Positions 1-5,587 of a stretch of 5,587 nucleotides of DNA are shown here, piece after piece. A program made the translations under genes and the position numbers. The stretch is from JBBQVO01 sp038211505 (GTDB taxonomy: Bacteria; Chloroflexota; Dehalococcoidia; DSTF01; JACRBR01). A model generated the notes under the pieces. It was not told the DNA's origin and did not search any database. It saw only the letters and a program-made list of their open reading frames with translations. Location: assembly GCA_038211505.1 (NCBI GenBank), contig JBBQVO010000204.1, positions 1 through 5,587 of the forward strand. Reading direction: 5' to 3'. The stretch's first letter is position 1; each line of letters starts with the position of its first letter.

Positions 1-447
1 GCCGGCGTAGCCTTCCCGCGCCATCCGCCGCGAAAGCGCCGCGAACGGCACGCCGGACTCCGCCCACACGACGACGTCGTCGTTCGTTGTGCCTCCACCG
101 CGCGCGCTCCGATCGATCAGACTGCGCTCGATCGGCGACGAATCCGCGGCCGCCACCGCTGGATGCCGCAGCGCCCCGACGCTCGTCGCCTTCGCCTGGT
201 TGTCGATCACGACGCCGCGGATGCCCTTGTCGCCGACGAGAATGTTGCTGCCGGAGCCAAGGATGAAGTACGGCGCTCCCGCCTCGCGCGCGGCGATCAC
301 CGCCCGCGCCAGCTCCTCGGCGTTGCGCACTGAGACGAACAGATCGGCCGGCCCGCCAATCCCGAACGTCGTGTGACGCGCCAGGGGCTCGCTCGCGCGC
401 GTCGGCGCGATCGCCCGCAGTTGTGGATAGAGCTGCTCGTTCATCAT
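1..447 (-). CDS. murB: UDP-N-acetylenolpyruvoylglucosamine reductase MurB, N-terminal part (3' end beyond the window)
   Basis: MurB is the cytoplasmic FAD enzyme that uses NADPH to reduce UDP-GlcNAc-enolpyruvate to UDP-MurNAc, the second committed step of peptidoglycan synthesis. The 149 visible residues carry the start of the FAD-binding domain: HTTFGIGGPAD (residues 25-35), the flavin-contacting loop GSGSNILVGD (64-73), GIRGVVID (75-82), and AESGVPFAALSRRMAREGYAG (129-149), which in the family leads into the GxPGxxGG segment, here cut off. Between residues about 86 and 123 there is an Ala/Ser/Arg/Gly-rich stretch that looks longer than the usual short linker. I chose the ATG at 447 because GAAGGA lies 10 bases upstream and it gives a family-like distance of about 24 residues to HTTF. 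A second ATG follows at 444; GTG at 486 or TTG at 483 in the same frame would add 13 or 12 residues. The gene follows murC after a gap of about 43 bases. Identity is very secure; the exact start is not. Confidence 0.93.
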   Translation of the reverse strand, partial: MMNEQLYPQLRAIAPTRASEPLARHTTFGIGGPADLFVSVRNAEELARAVIAAREAGAPYFILGSGSNILVGDKGIRGVVIDNQAKATSVGALRHPAVAAADSSPIERSLIDRSARGGGTTNDDVVVWAESGVPFAALSRRMAREGYAG

Positions 448-457
448 CTTGCCGCGA

Positions 458-463
458 TCCTTC
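458..463 (-). promoter_or_regulatory. Probable ribosome binding site of murB
   Basis: GAAGGA on the minus strand ends 10 bases before the ATG at 447, a workable Shine-Dalgarno spacing. A stronger AGGAGG sits at 479-474, but no start codon follows at a normal distance: the next in-frame candidates are a GTG only 2 bases downstream (471-469) and the ATG 26 bases downstream. The weaker motif therefore decides the start chosen here. The alternative GTG at 486 has only a run of G (500-495) in front of it. Confidence 0.5.
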
Positions 464-490
464 GCGCGCACCGCCTCCTGCAACACTCGC

Positions 491-1876
491 TCATCCCCCC
501 CGCAGCCGATCGAGCACCATCGGCCCGACGCTGTCGACATCGCCCGCGCCCACGGTGAAGAAGACGTCACCGGCGCGCAGATCACGCGCGATCGCGTCCG
601 CCGCATCCTCAAACGCATCGGCGTAGATCGCCGCCGGCGACGTGATCACCGCCGCGAGATCGGCGCCGCTCATGCCGGCGTCGGCGTTCTCGCGCGCCGC
701 GTATGTGTGCGTGATGTACACGGCATCGGCGCCTGCGAAGCACGTCTTCCATTCGTCGAGCAGGTACGCCGTGCGCGTGAACGTGTGCGGCTGAAACAGG
801 ATCACCAACCGCCGTCCGGGAAAGCGCTGCCGCGCCGCCTCGATCGTGCCGACGCGCACTTCCGTCGGGTGATGCGCGTAGTCGTCCATCACCGTCACGC
901 CGCCCGCCTCGCCGACGAACTCGAACCGCCGCTGCGCCCCGCGATACGACGCCAGCGCCGCCTGCATCACCGGCGTCGCGATGCCGATCGTGCTCCCGGC
1001 GGCGATGCCCGCCAGCGCGTTGCTGACGTTGTGCCGTCCCGCGAGTGCGATCGTGAACTCACCGATATCGCGACCATCGCGCGCCACCGAGAACGTCTGC
1101 CCGCTCTCGTGCGGCTGTGACGCGCCCGCGCGCCATGACGCAACCTCTTCGAGCGCGTACGTCTGCACGTCGCGCGCTCGTATCGCGCCCGATGCGACGG
1201 TCTCGCGCACCCGCGCGCTGTCGGCGCAGGCGATCACGTGGCCGTCGATCGGCGTGCTCGCCATGAACTGCGCAAATGCCGCGTGCATCTCTTCCGTCGT
1301 GCCGTAGATGTCGAGATGGTCCGGCTCGATGCTCGTCACGACGGCGACGTCCGGCGTGTAACTGAGGAACGCGCGATCGTACTCGTCCGCCTCGACAACG
1401 ATGTAGCGGCCCTCGCCGGGCGCCGCGTTCGTGCCGAGGCTACGGATCTCGCCGCCGATCAGATACGTCGGATCGAGCTTCGCCTCGACGAGCATGTGGG
1501 CGATCAACCCGCTCGTCGTCGTCTTCCCGTGCGTGCCGGCGACAGCGATGCTGTAGCGCCCCTCCATCAGCCGCGCCACCATCTCCGCGCGCTTGATCGC
1601 CGGAATGCCGCGCCGCGTCGCCTCCGCGATCTCCGGATTGTCGCCGTGCGCCGCCGACGTGTAGACGACGAGCTGCGCGTCGCCGACGTTCTCCGCCGCA
1701 TGTCCGATGTGCACTCGAACGCCCAGCGCCGCAAGCTTCTCCGTCATCGCGCTCTGCCGCTGATCAGAGCCAGTGACGCTATGTCCCCACGCATGCAAGA
1801 TCTGCGCGATCGCCGACATGTGCGCGCCTCCGGCGCCGACGAGATGCACGCGCTCCGGCACGTTCGCAGCCTTCAT
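491..1876 (-). CDS. murC: UDP-N-acetylmuramate--L-alanine ligase MurC
   Basis: MurC is the cytoplasmic ATP-dependent ligase that joins L-alanine to UDP-MurNAc, the first residue of the peptide stem. The 461 residues are a full family length with three Mur-ligase domains. The N-terminal UDP-binding fold starts with HLVGAGGAHMSAIAQIL (residues 11-27) and GSDQ (36-39). The central ATPase domain has the P-loop GTHGKTTTSG (114-123), EADEYDRAF (162-170) and SIEPDHLDIY (182-191). GRHNVSNALAGIAAG (280-294) closes this domain. The C-terminal domain has RRFEFVG (316-322), DDYAHHPTE (331-339), FQPHTFTRT (361-369) and TVGAGD (441-446). The DDYAHHPTE and VGAGD signatures separate MurC from MurD, MurE and MurF. 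The ATG at 1876 overlaps the murG stop as ATGA and is preceded by GAGGTGG. The N-terminal HMSAIA, where many MurCs have GMSGIA, and EADEYDR, where many have EADESDG, are variants I associate with Chloroflexota and some other phyla. No damage is visible. Confidence 0.98.
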   Translation of the reverse strand: MKAANVPERVHLVGAGGAHMSAIAQILHAWGHSVTGSDQRQSAMTEKLAALGVRVHIGHAAENVGDAQLVVYTSAAHGDNPEIAEATRRGIPAIKRAEMVARLMEGRYSIAVAGTHGKTTTSGLIAHMLVEAKLDPTYLIGGEIRSLGTNAAPGEGRYIVVEADEYDRAFLSYTPDVAVVTSIEPDHLDIYGTTEEMHAAFAQFMASTPIDGHVIACADSARVRETVASGAIRARDVQTYALEEVASWRAGASQPHESGQTFSVARDGRDIGEFTIALAGRHNVSNALAGIAAGSTIGIATPVMQAALASYRGAQRRFEFVGEAGGVTVMDDYAHHPTEVRVGTIEAARQRFPGRRLVILFQPHTFTRTAYLLDEWKTCFAGADAVYITHTYAARENADAGMSGADLAAVITSPAAIYADAFEDAADAIARDLRAGDVFFTVGAGDVDSVGPMVLDRLRGG

Positions 1877-2970
1877 GCGGCCACCTCAATCAACGTTCGC
1901 GCCAGATCGCGCGCCGCATCCGGCCGCGCCAGCGATCGCGCCGCCACGCGCATGCGTTCGAGCCGCGCGTCGTCGCCAAGCAGCGCGATCACCGTCGTCG
2001 CAAGCTGATCGAGCTCGCTGTTGCGCAGCATCACGGCCGCGCCCGACGACTGCATGTACTCGGCGTTCGGCGCCTGCGACCATCCCTCATACTCGCCCGG
2101 CACAAGCACCGACGGCGCGCCCGCAGCCGGCAGTTCGCCAATCGTCGATGCCCCCGCGCGGCTCACGACGAGATCGGCCGCGATCATCGCCGCCGGCATG
2201 TCGTCGAGATAACCGCGCACGATGTATCGCCGCTGCTGCTCGCCGCTGATCTCCGCGCCGGCCTTGAGCGCGACTACCTCGTCGGCCGTGCCGGTGACGT
2301 GCAGCACGATGCAGGTCTCAAGCAGTTGCGGCAGCGCGGCGACAATCGCTTCGTTGATCCGCCGCGCGCCGAGGCTGCCGGCCGTCACAAGCAGCAGCTT
2401 CTCGCCGCCGTCGATGCCCAGCCGCGCGCGCGCGTCGCCTCGCGTCAGCGCCGCGAACTCGTCGCGCACCGGATAGCCGGCGACGATCGTCTTCTTCGCC
2501 GGCAGATACTGCAATGCCCGCTCCGACGTCGTCGTCATCTTCGTGGCCAATCGCGAGAGCAGGCGCACCGCCCACCCGGGCGTCACGTCGGGCAAGAACA
2601 CGACGAGCGGGCGGCGCGTGATGCGTGCGGCGACGCCCACGGGCACACTGGCGTAGCCTCCGGTGGCGAAGACGGCATCGGGTTTGAAGCGCAGCAGGAT
2701 CCACGTCGACTGCGCCGCGCCCAGCGCGAGCTTCATGATGTTCATGGCGAATCGCAGCGGCGACGAGACACGCAGCGCCCCGGCCGAGATCGCCCGGAAC
2801 GGAATGCCGTTCTCCGGCACGATCGTCTCGTCGACGCGGCCGCGGATGCCGATGTACAGGAGTTCCAGGTGTTCTCCGCGCGCGCGCAATTCGGCCTCCA
2901 GCGCGCCGGCGACGGAGAGCCCCGGATAGACGTGACCTCCTGTGCCGCCGCCAGCAAGAACCACTCTCAC
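1873..2970 (-). CDS. murG: UDP-GlcNAc:undecaprenyl-PP-MurNAc-pentapeptide GlcNAc transferase MurG
   Basis: MurG is the GT28-family glycosyltransferase on the inner face of the membrane that adds GlcNAc to lipid I, giving lipid II. The 365 residues are a normal length and form the expected two Rossmann-like halves. The N-terminal half begins with the glycine-rich loop GGGTGGHVYPGLSVA (7-21), followed by ISAGALR (61-67) and FATGGYASVPVGVAA (101-115). The C-terminal, UDP-GlcNAc-binding half has VTAGSLGARRINEAI (195-209), VRGYLDDMPAAMIAADLVVSRAG (251-273 in sum), the acidic residue of STIGEL (E279) and PNAEYMQSSGAA (301-312). The family's HEQN acceptor-side motif is replaced by FLPDVTPG (125-132), and the usual HQ/QQ before NA is SQAPNA (298-303). 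The GTG start at 2970 overlaps the ftsW stop as GTGA and is preceded by GGAAGGGAG; starting here leaves the standard short MRVVLAGGGTGGH beginning. Despite the motif changes nothing else in the family pool fits, and position next to ftsW and murC agrees. Confidence 0.97.
   Translation of the reverse strand: MRVVLAGGGTGGHVYPGLSVAGALEAELRARGEHLELLYIGIRGRVDETIVPENGIPFRAISAGALRVSSPLRFAMNIMKLALGAAQSTWILLRFKPDAVFATGGYASVPVGVAARITRRPLVVFLPDVTPGWAVRLLSRLATKMTTTSERALQYLPAKKTIVAGYPVRDEFAALTRGDARARLGIDGGEKLLLVTAGSLGARRINEAIVAALPQLLETCIVLHVTGTADEVVALKAGAEISGEQQRRYIVRGYLDDMPAAMIAADLVVSRAGASTIGELPAAGAPSVLVPGEYEGWSQAPNAEYMQSSGAAVMLRNSELDQLATTVIALLGDDARLERMRVAARSLARPDAARDLARTLIEVAA
1881..1887 (-). promoter_or_regulatory. 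Ribosome binding site of murC
   Basis: GAGGTGG on the minus strand lies inside the last codons of murG; GAGGT ends 6 bases before the murC ATG at 1876. It supports this ATG as the start and fits translation coupled to murG through the ATGA overlap. Confidence 0.75.
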
Positions 2971-4283
2971 CGCGCTCCCTTCCGTAGCTGCCGCGCGTCG
3001 CCGCGACGCGGAGGTGCCAGCGGCAAACCCGCGTCCGCGATCATGTCAACCCGCCGCTGCGCTGCCGGGGCGTCGCCGCGCCGCGTCGACGCCTTGCGCG
3101 GGCGCACGATCTTGTCCGAGCCGTCGACGGCTTTCGGTTTTGTGCCGACGGAGTTCGCGTCGATGCCGTATCGCGACACGCTCAGCAGGATGCCGATGCC
3201 CGCCATCATCGCGACCAGCGCCGACCCGCCGTAGCTCACGAACGGCAGAGGGATGCCCGTCAGCGGCAGCGTCCGCGTGATGCCGCCGATGTTGATCAGC
3301 GCCTGGTAGCCGATCCAAGAGACGATGCCGACGGCGAGCAGCGATCCGAAGTCATCGCGCGCGCGAAAGATCACTCGGAAGCCGCGCGCCAGCAGGACCG
3401 CGAACAGGACGAGCACAACCGCGCAGCCGATGAACCCGACCTCCTCGCCGATAATTGCGAAGATGCCATCCGTGTGCGCCCCCGGCACGTAGAAGAACTT
3501 CTGCCGGCTCGCGCCGATTCCGAGTCCGTGCGCGCCGCCGCTGCCGAGCGCGATCAGCAGCTGGAGCGTCTGAAAGCCGCGGCCGCTCGGGTCGTCTTCA
3601 GCGCTGATAAACGCGAAGATGCGATCCGCGCGGTACTCGCCCGTGAAGATCAGCATCGATGCCGCGACGCCGCCGATGCCGAGGAACGCCGCCACATGCG
3701 TCAGCGACGCGCCGGCGACGAACACCAGCGTGATCGTTGTCAGCACCAGCACGATCGTCGTGCCGAGATCCGGCTCCAGCATGACGAGCCCGGCGATGAT
3801 GCCGACGAGCATCACGCACGGGAAGAATCCGAGCCAGAACGTCTTCACGTTGTCGCCGCGCCCGGCCAGCCACGCCGCCACGTAGACAATCAGCGCCAGC
3901 TTGGCGAACTCACTTGGCTGCAACGGCGGGATCGGCCCGCCGATCGCGATCCATCGCGTCGCGCCGTTGTGGTTGACGCCGATCCCCGGCACCAGCACCG
4001 CCGCCAGTCCGAGCAGCGCCGCAAGCATCAGCAGCGGGCTGACGATGCGCAGCTGCCGGTAATCCCACTTCATCATCACCCACATCGCCATGCCGCCGGC
4101 GACGGCGAACATCACCTGGCGCAGCACGAAGTAGTTGGCGTCGCCGTACTCCAGCAGCCCCAGCGCGAAGCTCGAGCTGTAGACCGCCAGCACGCCCATC
4201 ACGACGAGCATGCCGACGACCGCCATGATGATGTAGTCGGGGTTGTTCGTCCTGATGCGCGAAGGGTGCGCGGTGACAGCCAT
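2967..4283 (-). CDS. ftsW: Septal peptidoglycan glycosyltransferase FtsW (SEDS family)
   Basis: FtsW is the divisome membrane enzyme that polymerises lipid II into septal glycan strands together with a class B PBP. The 438 residues contain about ten hydrophobic segments (roughly 17-40, 54-71, 78-100, 123-141, 149-168, 172-190, 194-214, 275-299, 314-335, 350-371). SEDS landmarks are NGATRWI (106-112), QPSEFAKL (122-129), EPDLGTT (170-176), the long extracytoplasmic loop with RADRIFAF (218-225) and LIALGSGGAHGLGIGASRQK (243-262), GAHTDGIFAIIGEEVGFIG (268-286), and RTLPLTGIPLPFVSYGGSA (337-355). Asp272 matches the catalytic Asp297 of E. coli FtsW. A basic tail of about 66 residues follows the last membrane segment. 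The ATG at 4283 overlaps the murD stop as ATGA and has a strong GGAGGGG upstream; a start at 4376 would add 31 residues that overlap murD and resemble no FtsW. FtsW rather than RodA is inferred from the murD-murG context. Confidence 0.97.
   Translation of the reverse strand: MAVTAHPSRIRTNNPDYIIMAVVGMLVVMGVLAVYSSSFALGLLEYGDANYFVLRQVMFAVAGGMAMWVMMKWDYRQLRIVSPLLMLAALLGLAAVLVPGIGVNHNGATRWIAIGGPIPPLQPSEFAKLALIVYVAAWLAGRGDNVKTFWLGFFPCVMLVGIIAGLVMLEPDLGTTIVLVLTTITLVFVAGASLTHVAAFLGIGGVAASMLIFTGEYRADRIFAFISAEDDPSGRGFQTLQLLIALGSGGAHGLGIGASRQKFFYVPGAHTDGIFAIIGEEVGFIGCAVVLVLFAVLLARGFRVIFRARDDFGSLLAVGIVSWIGYQALINIGGITRTLPLTGIPLPFVSYGGSALVAMMAGIGILLSVSRYGIDANSVGTKPKAVDGSDKIVRPRKASTRRGDAPAAQRRVDMIADAGLPLAPPRRGDARQLRKGAR
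2975..2983 (-). promoter_or_regulatory. Ribosome binding site of murG
   Basis: GGAAGGGAG on the minus strand, within the end of ftsW, stands 4 bases before the GTG at 2970 (7 bases if AAGG is taken as the core). It supports the GTG start, which is also the one giving the family-typical N-terminus. Confidence 0.7.
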
Positions 4284-5587
4284 CAGCGCCCCTCCGAACC
4301 TGACATCTCGCGGACGAGACGTCGGAACTCTTCGCCGCGCTTCTCGAAATTCTCGTAGGCGTCGAAGCTCGTGCACGCCGGCGACAACAGCACGACGTCG
4401 CCCGCCTCCGCCATCTCCCGCGCAGCGCCGACGGCTTCGGCGAGCGTGAACACCCGCACTGTCTGCGGCCGATCTTCGTACGCGACAAACGCCGCGTTCG
4501 CCTCGACCGCCGCTTCGAACAGCGCGCCGTCCGCGCCAAAGAAGACGATGGCGTGGCAGCGCCGCAACGCCGCCTGCGCCAGCTCGTCCTTCGGCAGATC
4601 CTTGTCCTTGCCGCCAAGCAGCAACACCAGCGGCTCCTCGTACGAGCGGATGCCCGCAAGCGCGCGCTCCGGCGTCGTCGCGATGCTGTCGTTGACGTAG
4701 CGCACGCCATCGACTTCACCGACGTCTTCGAGCCGATGCGCCACAGCCTTAAAGTCGCGTATCGCGCCCGCGATGCCCTCGACCGGCACGCCCGCCGCGC
4801 CGGCGATCGCGACCGCGGCGGCGACGTTCGCGATGTTGTGCGTCCCGCGCAGCGGGATCTCTTCGACGGGCAGCACCATCTCGTCGATCTGGCCACGCCT
4901 CAGAAACACGGCGTCGTCGCTGACGAATGTCCCATCGCCCGGGACATGCTCACCCAACGTGAAGTGACTGACGCGCGCCGGCGTCAGACTCGCCGTCACC
5001 TCCGCCAGCGGATCATCGAGATTCAACACGACGAAGTCATCGGGCGTCTGATAGCGCACGAGGTTCTGCTTCAGCGCGACGTACTCGTCCCACGAGAAGT
5101 GATCGAGATGATTCGGCGTGATGTTGAGGATCGCCGCGATATGCGGGCTGAGATCCGTTAGTTGCAGCTGCGTGTGGCTCAGCTCCATCACCGTCCATGT
5201 CCGCTCGTCGATGCCATCGAGCAGCCCGAGCAGGCCGACGCCAATATTCCCGCCGACGCGATACGGCCGCCCATCAGCGGCCATCATCGCCGCGACGAGG
5301 CTCGTCGTCGTCGTCTTGCCGCTGCTGCCGGTGATGCCGATCGTCGGCCCGGGGCAGTGCTGCAGGAAGTAACGGGCCATCGATGTGACGTCGGCGCCGC
5401 GTTCGCGCGCCTCGGTGATTGCGGGGAGGGCGAGGGGCACGCTCTGGGAGACGAAGACGACATCGCTCTCTGCGATTTCGCCGACGCGCTGCGGGGTACC
5501 CAATGCGTATTCGATCGGTAAGCCCTCGAGCTCTTGAACCCGCTCGGCAAGGGCAGCGGGAGATTTGGAATCGCTGACGAGAACGCG
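4283..5587 (-). CDS. murD: UDP-N-acetylmuramoyl-L-alanine--D-glutamate ligase MurD (5' end beyond the window)
   Basis: MurD is the cytoplasmic ATP-dependent ligase that adds D-glutamate to UDP-MurNAc-L-Ala. The frame is open to the right edge, giving 434 visible residues starting RVLVSDSKSP; a MurD normally has roughly 30 more at the front with the first UDP-binding glycine loop, so the true start is outside. A TTG at 5503 could be mistaken for a start, but the 28 codons before it still read as MurD. Counting from the edge, DVVFVSQSVPL (42-52) ends the N-terminal part. The P-loop is GITGSSGKTTTT (84-95), followed by GGNIG (112-116), ELSHTQLQ (135-142), NITPNHLDHF (155-164) and Lys173, which aligns with the carbamylated lysine of E. 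coli MurD. HNIANVAAA (250-258) starts the third-domain boundary, then HRLEDVGEVDGVRYVNDSIA (284-303), LLLGGKDKDLP (322-332) and SPACTSFDAYENFEKRGEEF (402-421). The last two are MurD-specific. Its TGA shares four bases with the ftsW ATG. Confidence 0.97.
   Translation of the reverse strand, partial: RVLVSDSKSPAALAERVQELEGLPIEYALGTPQRVGEIAESDVVFVSQSVPLALPAITEARERGADVTSMARYFLQHCPGPTIGITGSSGKTTTTSLVAAMMAADGRPYRVGGNIGVGLLGLLDGIDERTWTVMELSHTQLQLTDLSPHIAAILNITPNHLDHFSWDEYVALKQNLVRYQTPDDFVVLNLDDPLAEVTASLTPARVSHFTLGEHVPGDGTFVSDDAVFLRRGQIDEMVLPVEEIPLRGTHNIANVAAAVAIAGAAGVPVEGIAGAIRDFKAVAHRLEDVGEVDGVRYVNDSIATTPERALAGIRSYEEPLVLLLGGKDKDLPKDELAQAALRRCHAIVFFGADGALFEAAVEANAAFVAYEDRPQTVRVFTLAEAVGAAREMAEAGDVVLLSPACTSFDAYENFEKRGEEFRRLVREMSGSEGR
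4289..4295 (-). promoter_or_regulatory. Ribosome binding site that fixes the ftsW start
   Basis: GGAGGGG on the minus strand, inside the 3' end of murD, ends 5 bases before the ATG at 4283 (GGAGG core to ATG 7 bases). This is the best Shine-Dalgarno in the window. It favours the four-base ATGA overlap with murD over the longer in-frame start at 4376. Confidence 0.8.

Noticed and set aside
445..494. A frameshift at the 5' end of murB, suggested by the ATGA at 494 being in another frame
   Set aside because: The MurB frame itself is intact with plausible ATG and GTG starts, and the 16-codon ATGA frame does not resemble MurB, so a frameshift is not needed. It is kept only as a finding about the junction.
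449..4358. Long open frames on the plus strand (449-1120, 1238-2008, 2299-3234, 3474-4358)
   Set aside because: They lie opposite murC, murG and ftsW, have Arg/His/Ala-dominated compositions typical of antisense reading of G+C-rich genes, and show no recognisable domain.
4284..4376. An N-terminally longer FtsW starting at 4376
   Set aside because: The extra 31 residues are charged, overlap murD and lack family likeness, while ATG 4283 has a strong ribosome binding site and a four-base overlap.
3910..4896. A 328-codon minus-strand frame across the murD-ftsW junction
   Set aside because: It is an out-of-frame reading of two clear genes, dominated by Arg, Ser and Ala, and matches no family.
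5501..5503. TTG at 5503 as the murD start
   Set aside because: The frame continues upstream to the window edge with MurD-like sequence (VLVSDSKSP); starting at TTG would delete most of the first domain.
1..5587. Mobile elements, CRISPR arrays, tRNA or rRNA genes, inserted novel genes, rho-independent terminators
   Set aside because: Nearly every base is inside a conserved dcw gene. I saw no tandem repeat array, no hairpin with a T-run, and no foreign gene between the members.

Overview
The window is about two thirds G+C and holds five consecutive cell-wall and division genes, all on the minus strand and read from right to left: murD (5' end missing) - ftsW - murG - murC - murB (3' end missing). 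This is the middle of a classic dcw (division and cell wall) cluster. All five reading frames are intact, and each product is identified from family motifs visible in its translation.

The organism is a bacterium with ordinary peptidoglycan synthesis. Several sequence flavours suggest Chloroflexota (for example Dehalococcoidia or a related class): the MurD C-terminal stretch NDSIATTPER followed by LLLGGKDKDLP, MurC with HMSAIA and EADEYDRAFL, and a MurG with FLPDVTPG where most homologues have HEQN. This assignment rests on remembered family patterns, not on a search, and is moderate at best.

Layout. Positions 5587-4283 encode MurD (ligase adding D-Glu to UDP-MurNAc-L-Ala). Positions 4283-2967 encode FtsW (SEDS septal glycosyltransferase). 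Positions 2970-1873 encode MurG (lipid I to lipid II). Positions 1876-491 encode MurC (ligase adding L-Ala to UDP-MurNAc). Positions 447-1 encode the N-terminal 149 residues of MurB (UDP-MurNAc-forming reductase). The first three junctions overlap by four bases (ATGA, GTGA, ATGA), each with a Shine-Dalgarno sequence inside the upstream gene. Only the murC-murB junction is looser, with a gap of about 43 bases if the ATG start is right. There is no non-coding stretch long enough for an internal promoter or terminator, so the block is almost certainly one transcript with coupled translation.

How the genes work together: MurB, MurC and MurD make the cytoplasmic UDP-MurNAc-peptide precursor. MurG converts the membrane-linked form into lipid II, and FtsW polymerises lipid II at the septum. 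The neighbours expected outside the window (murE, murF, mraY beyond the right end; ftsQ, ftsA, ftsZ or ddl beyond the left end) are inference from dcw clusters in general.

I found no mobile element, RNA gene, CRISPR array, repeat family or novel system. The points worth a second look are small: the murB start region, an extra segment in MurB, and motif departures in MurG, FtsW and MurD.
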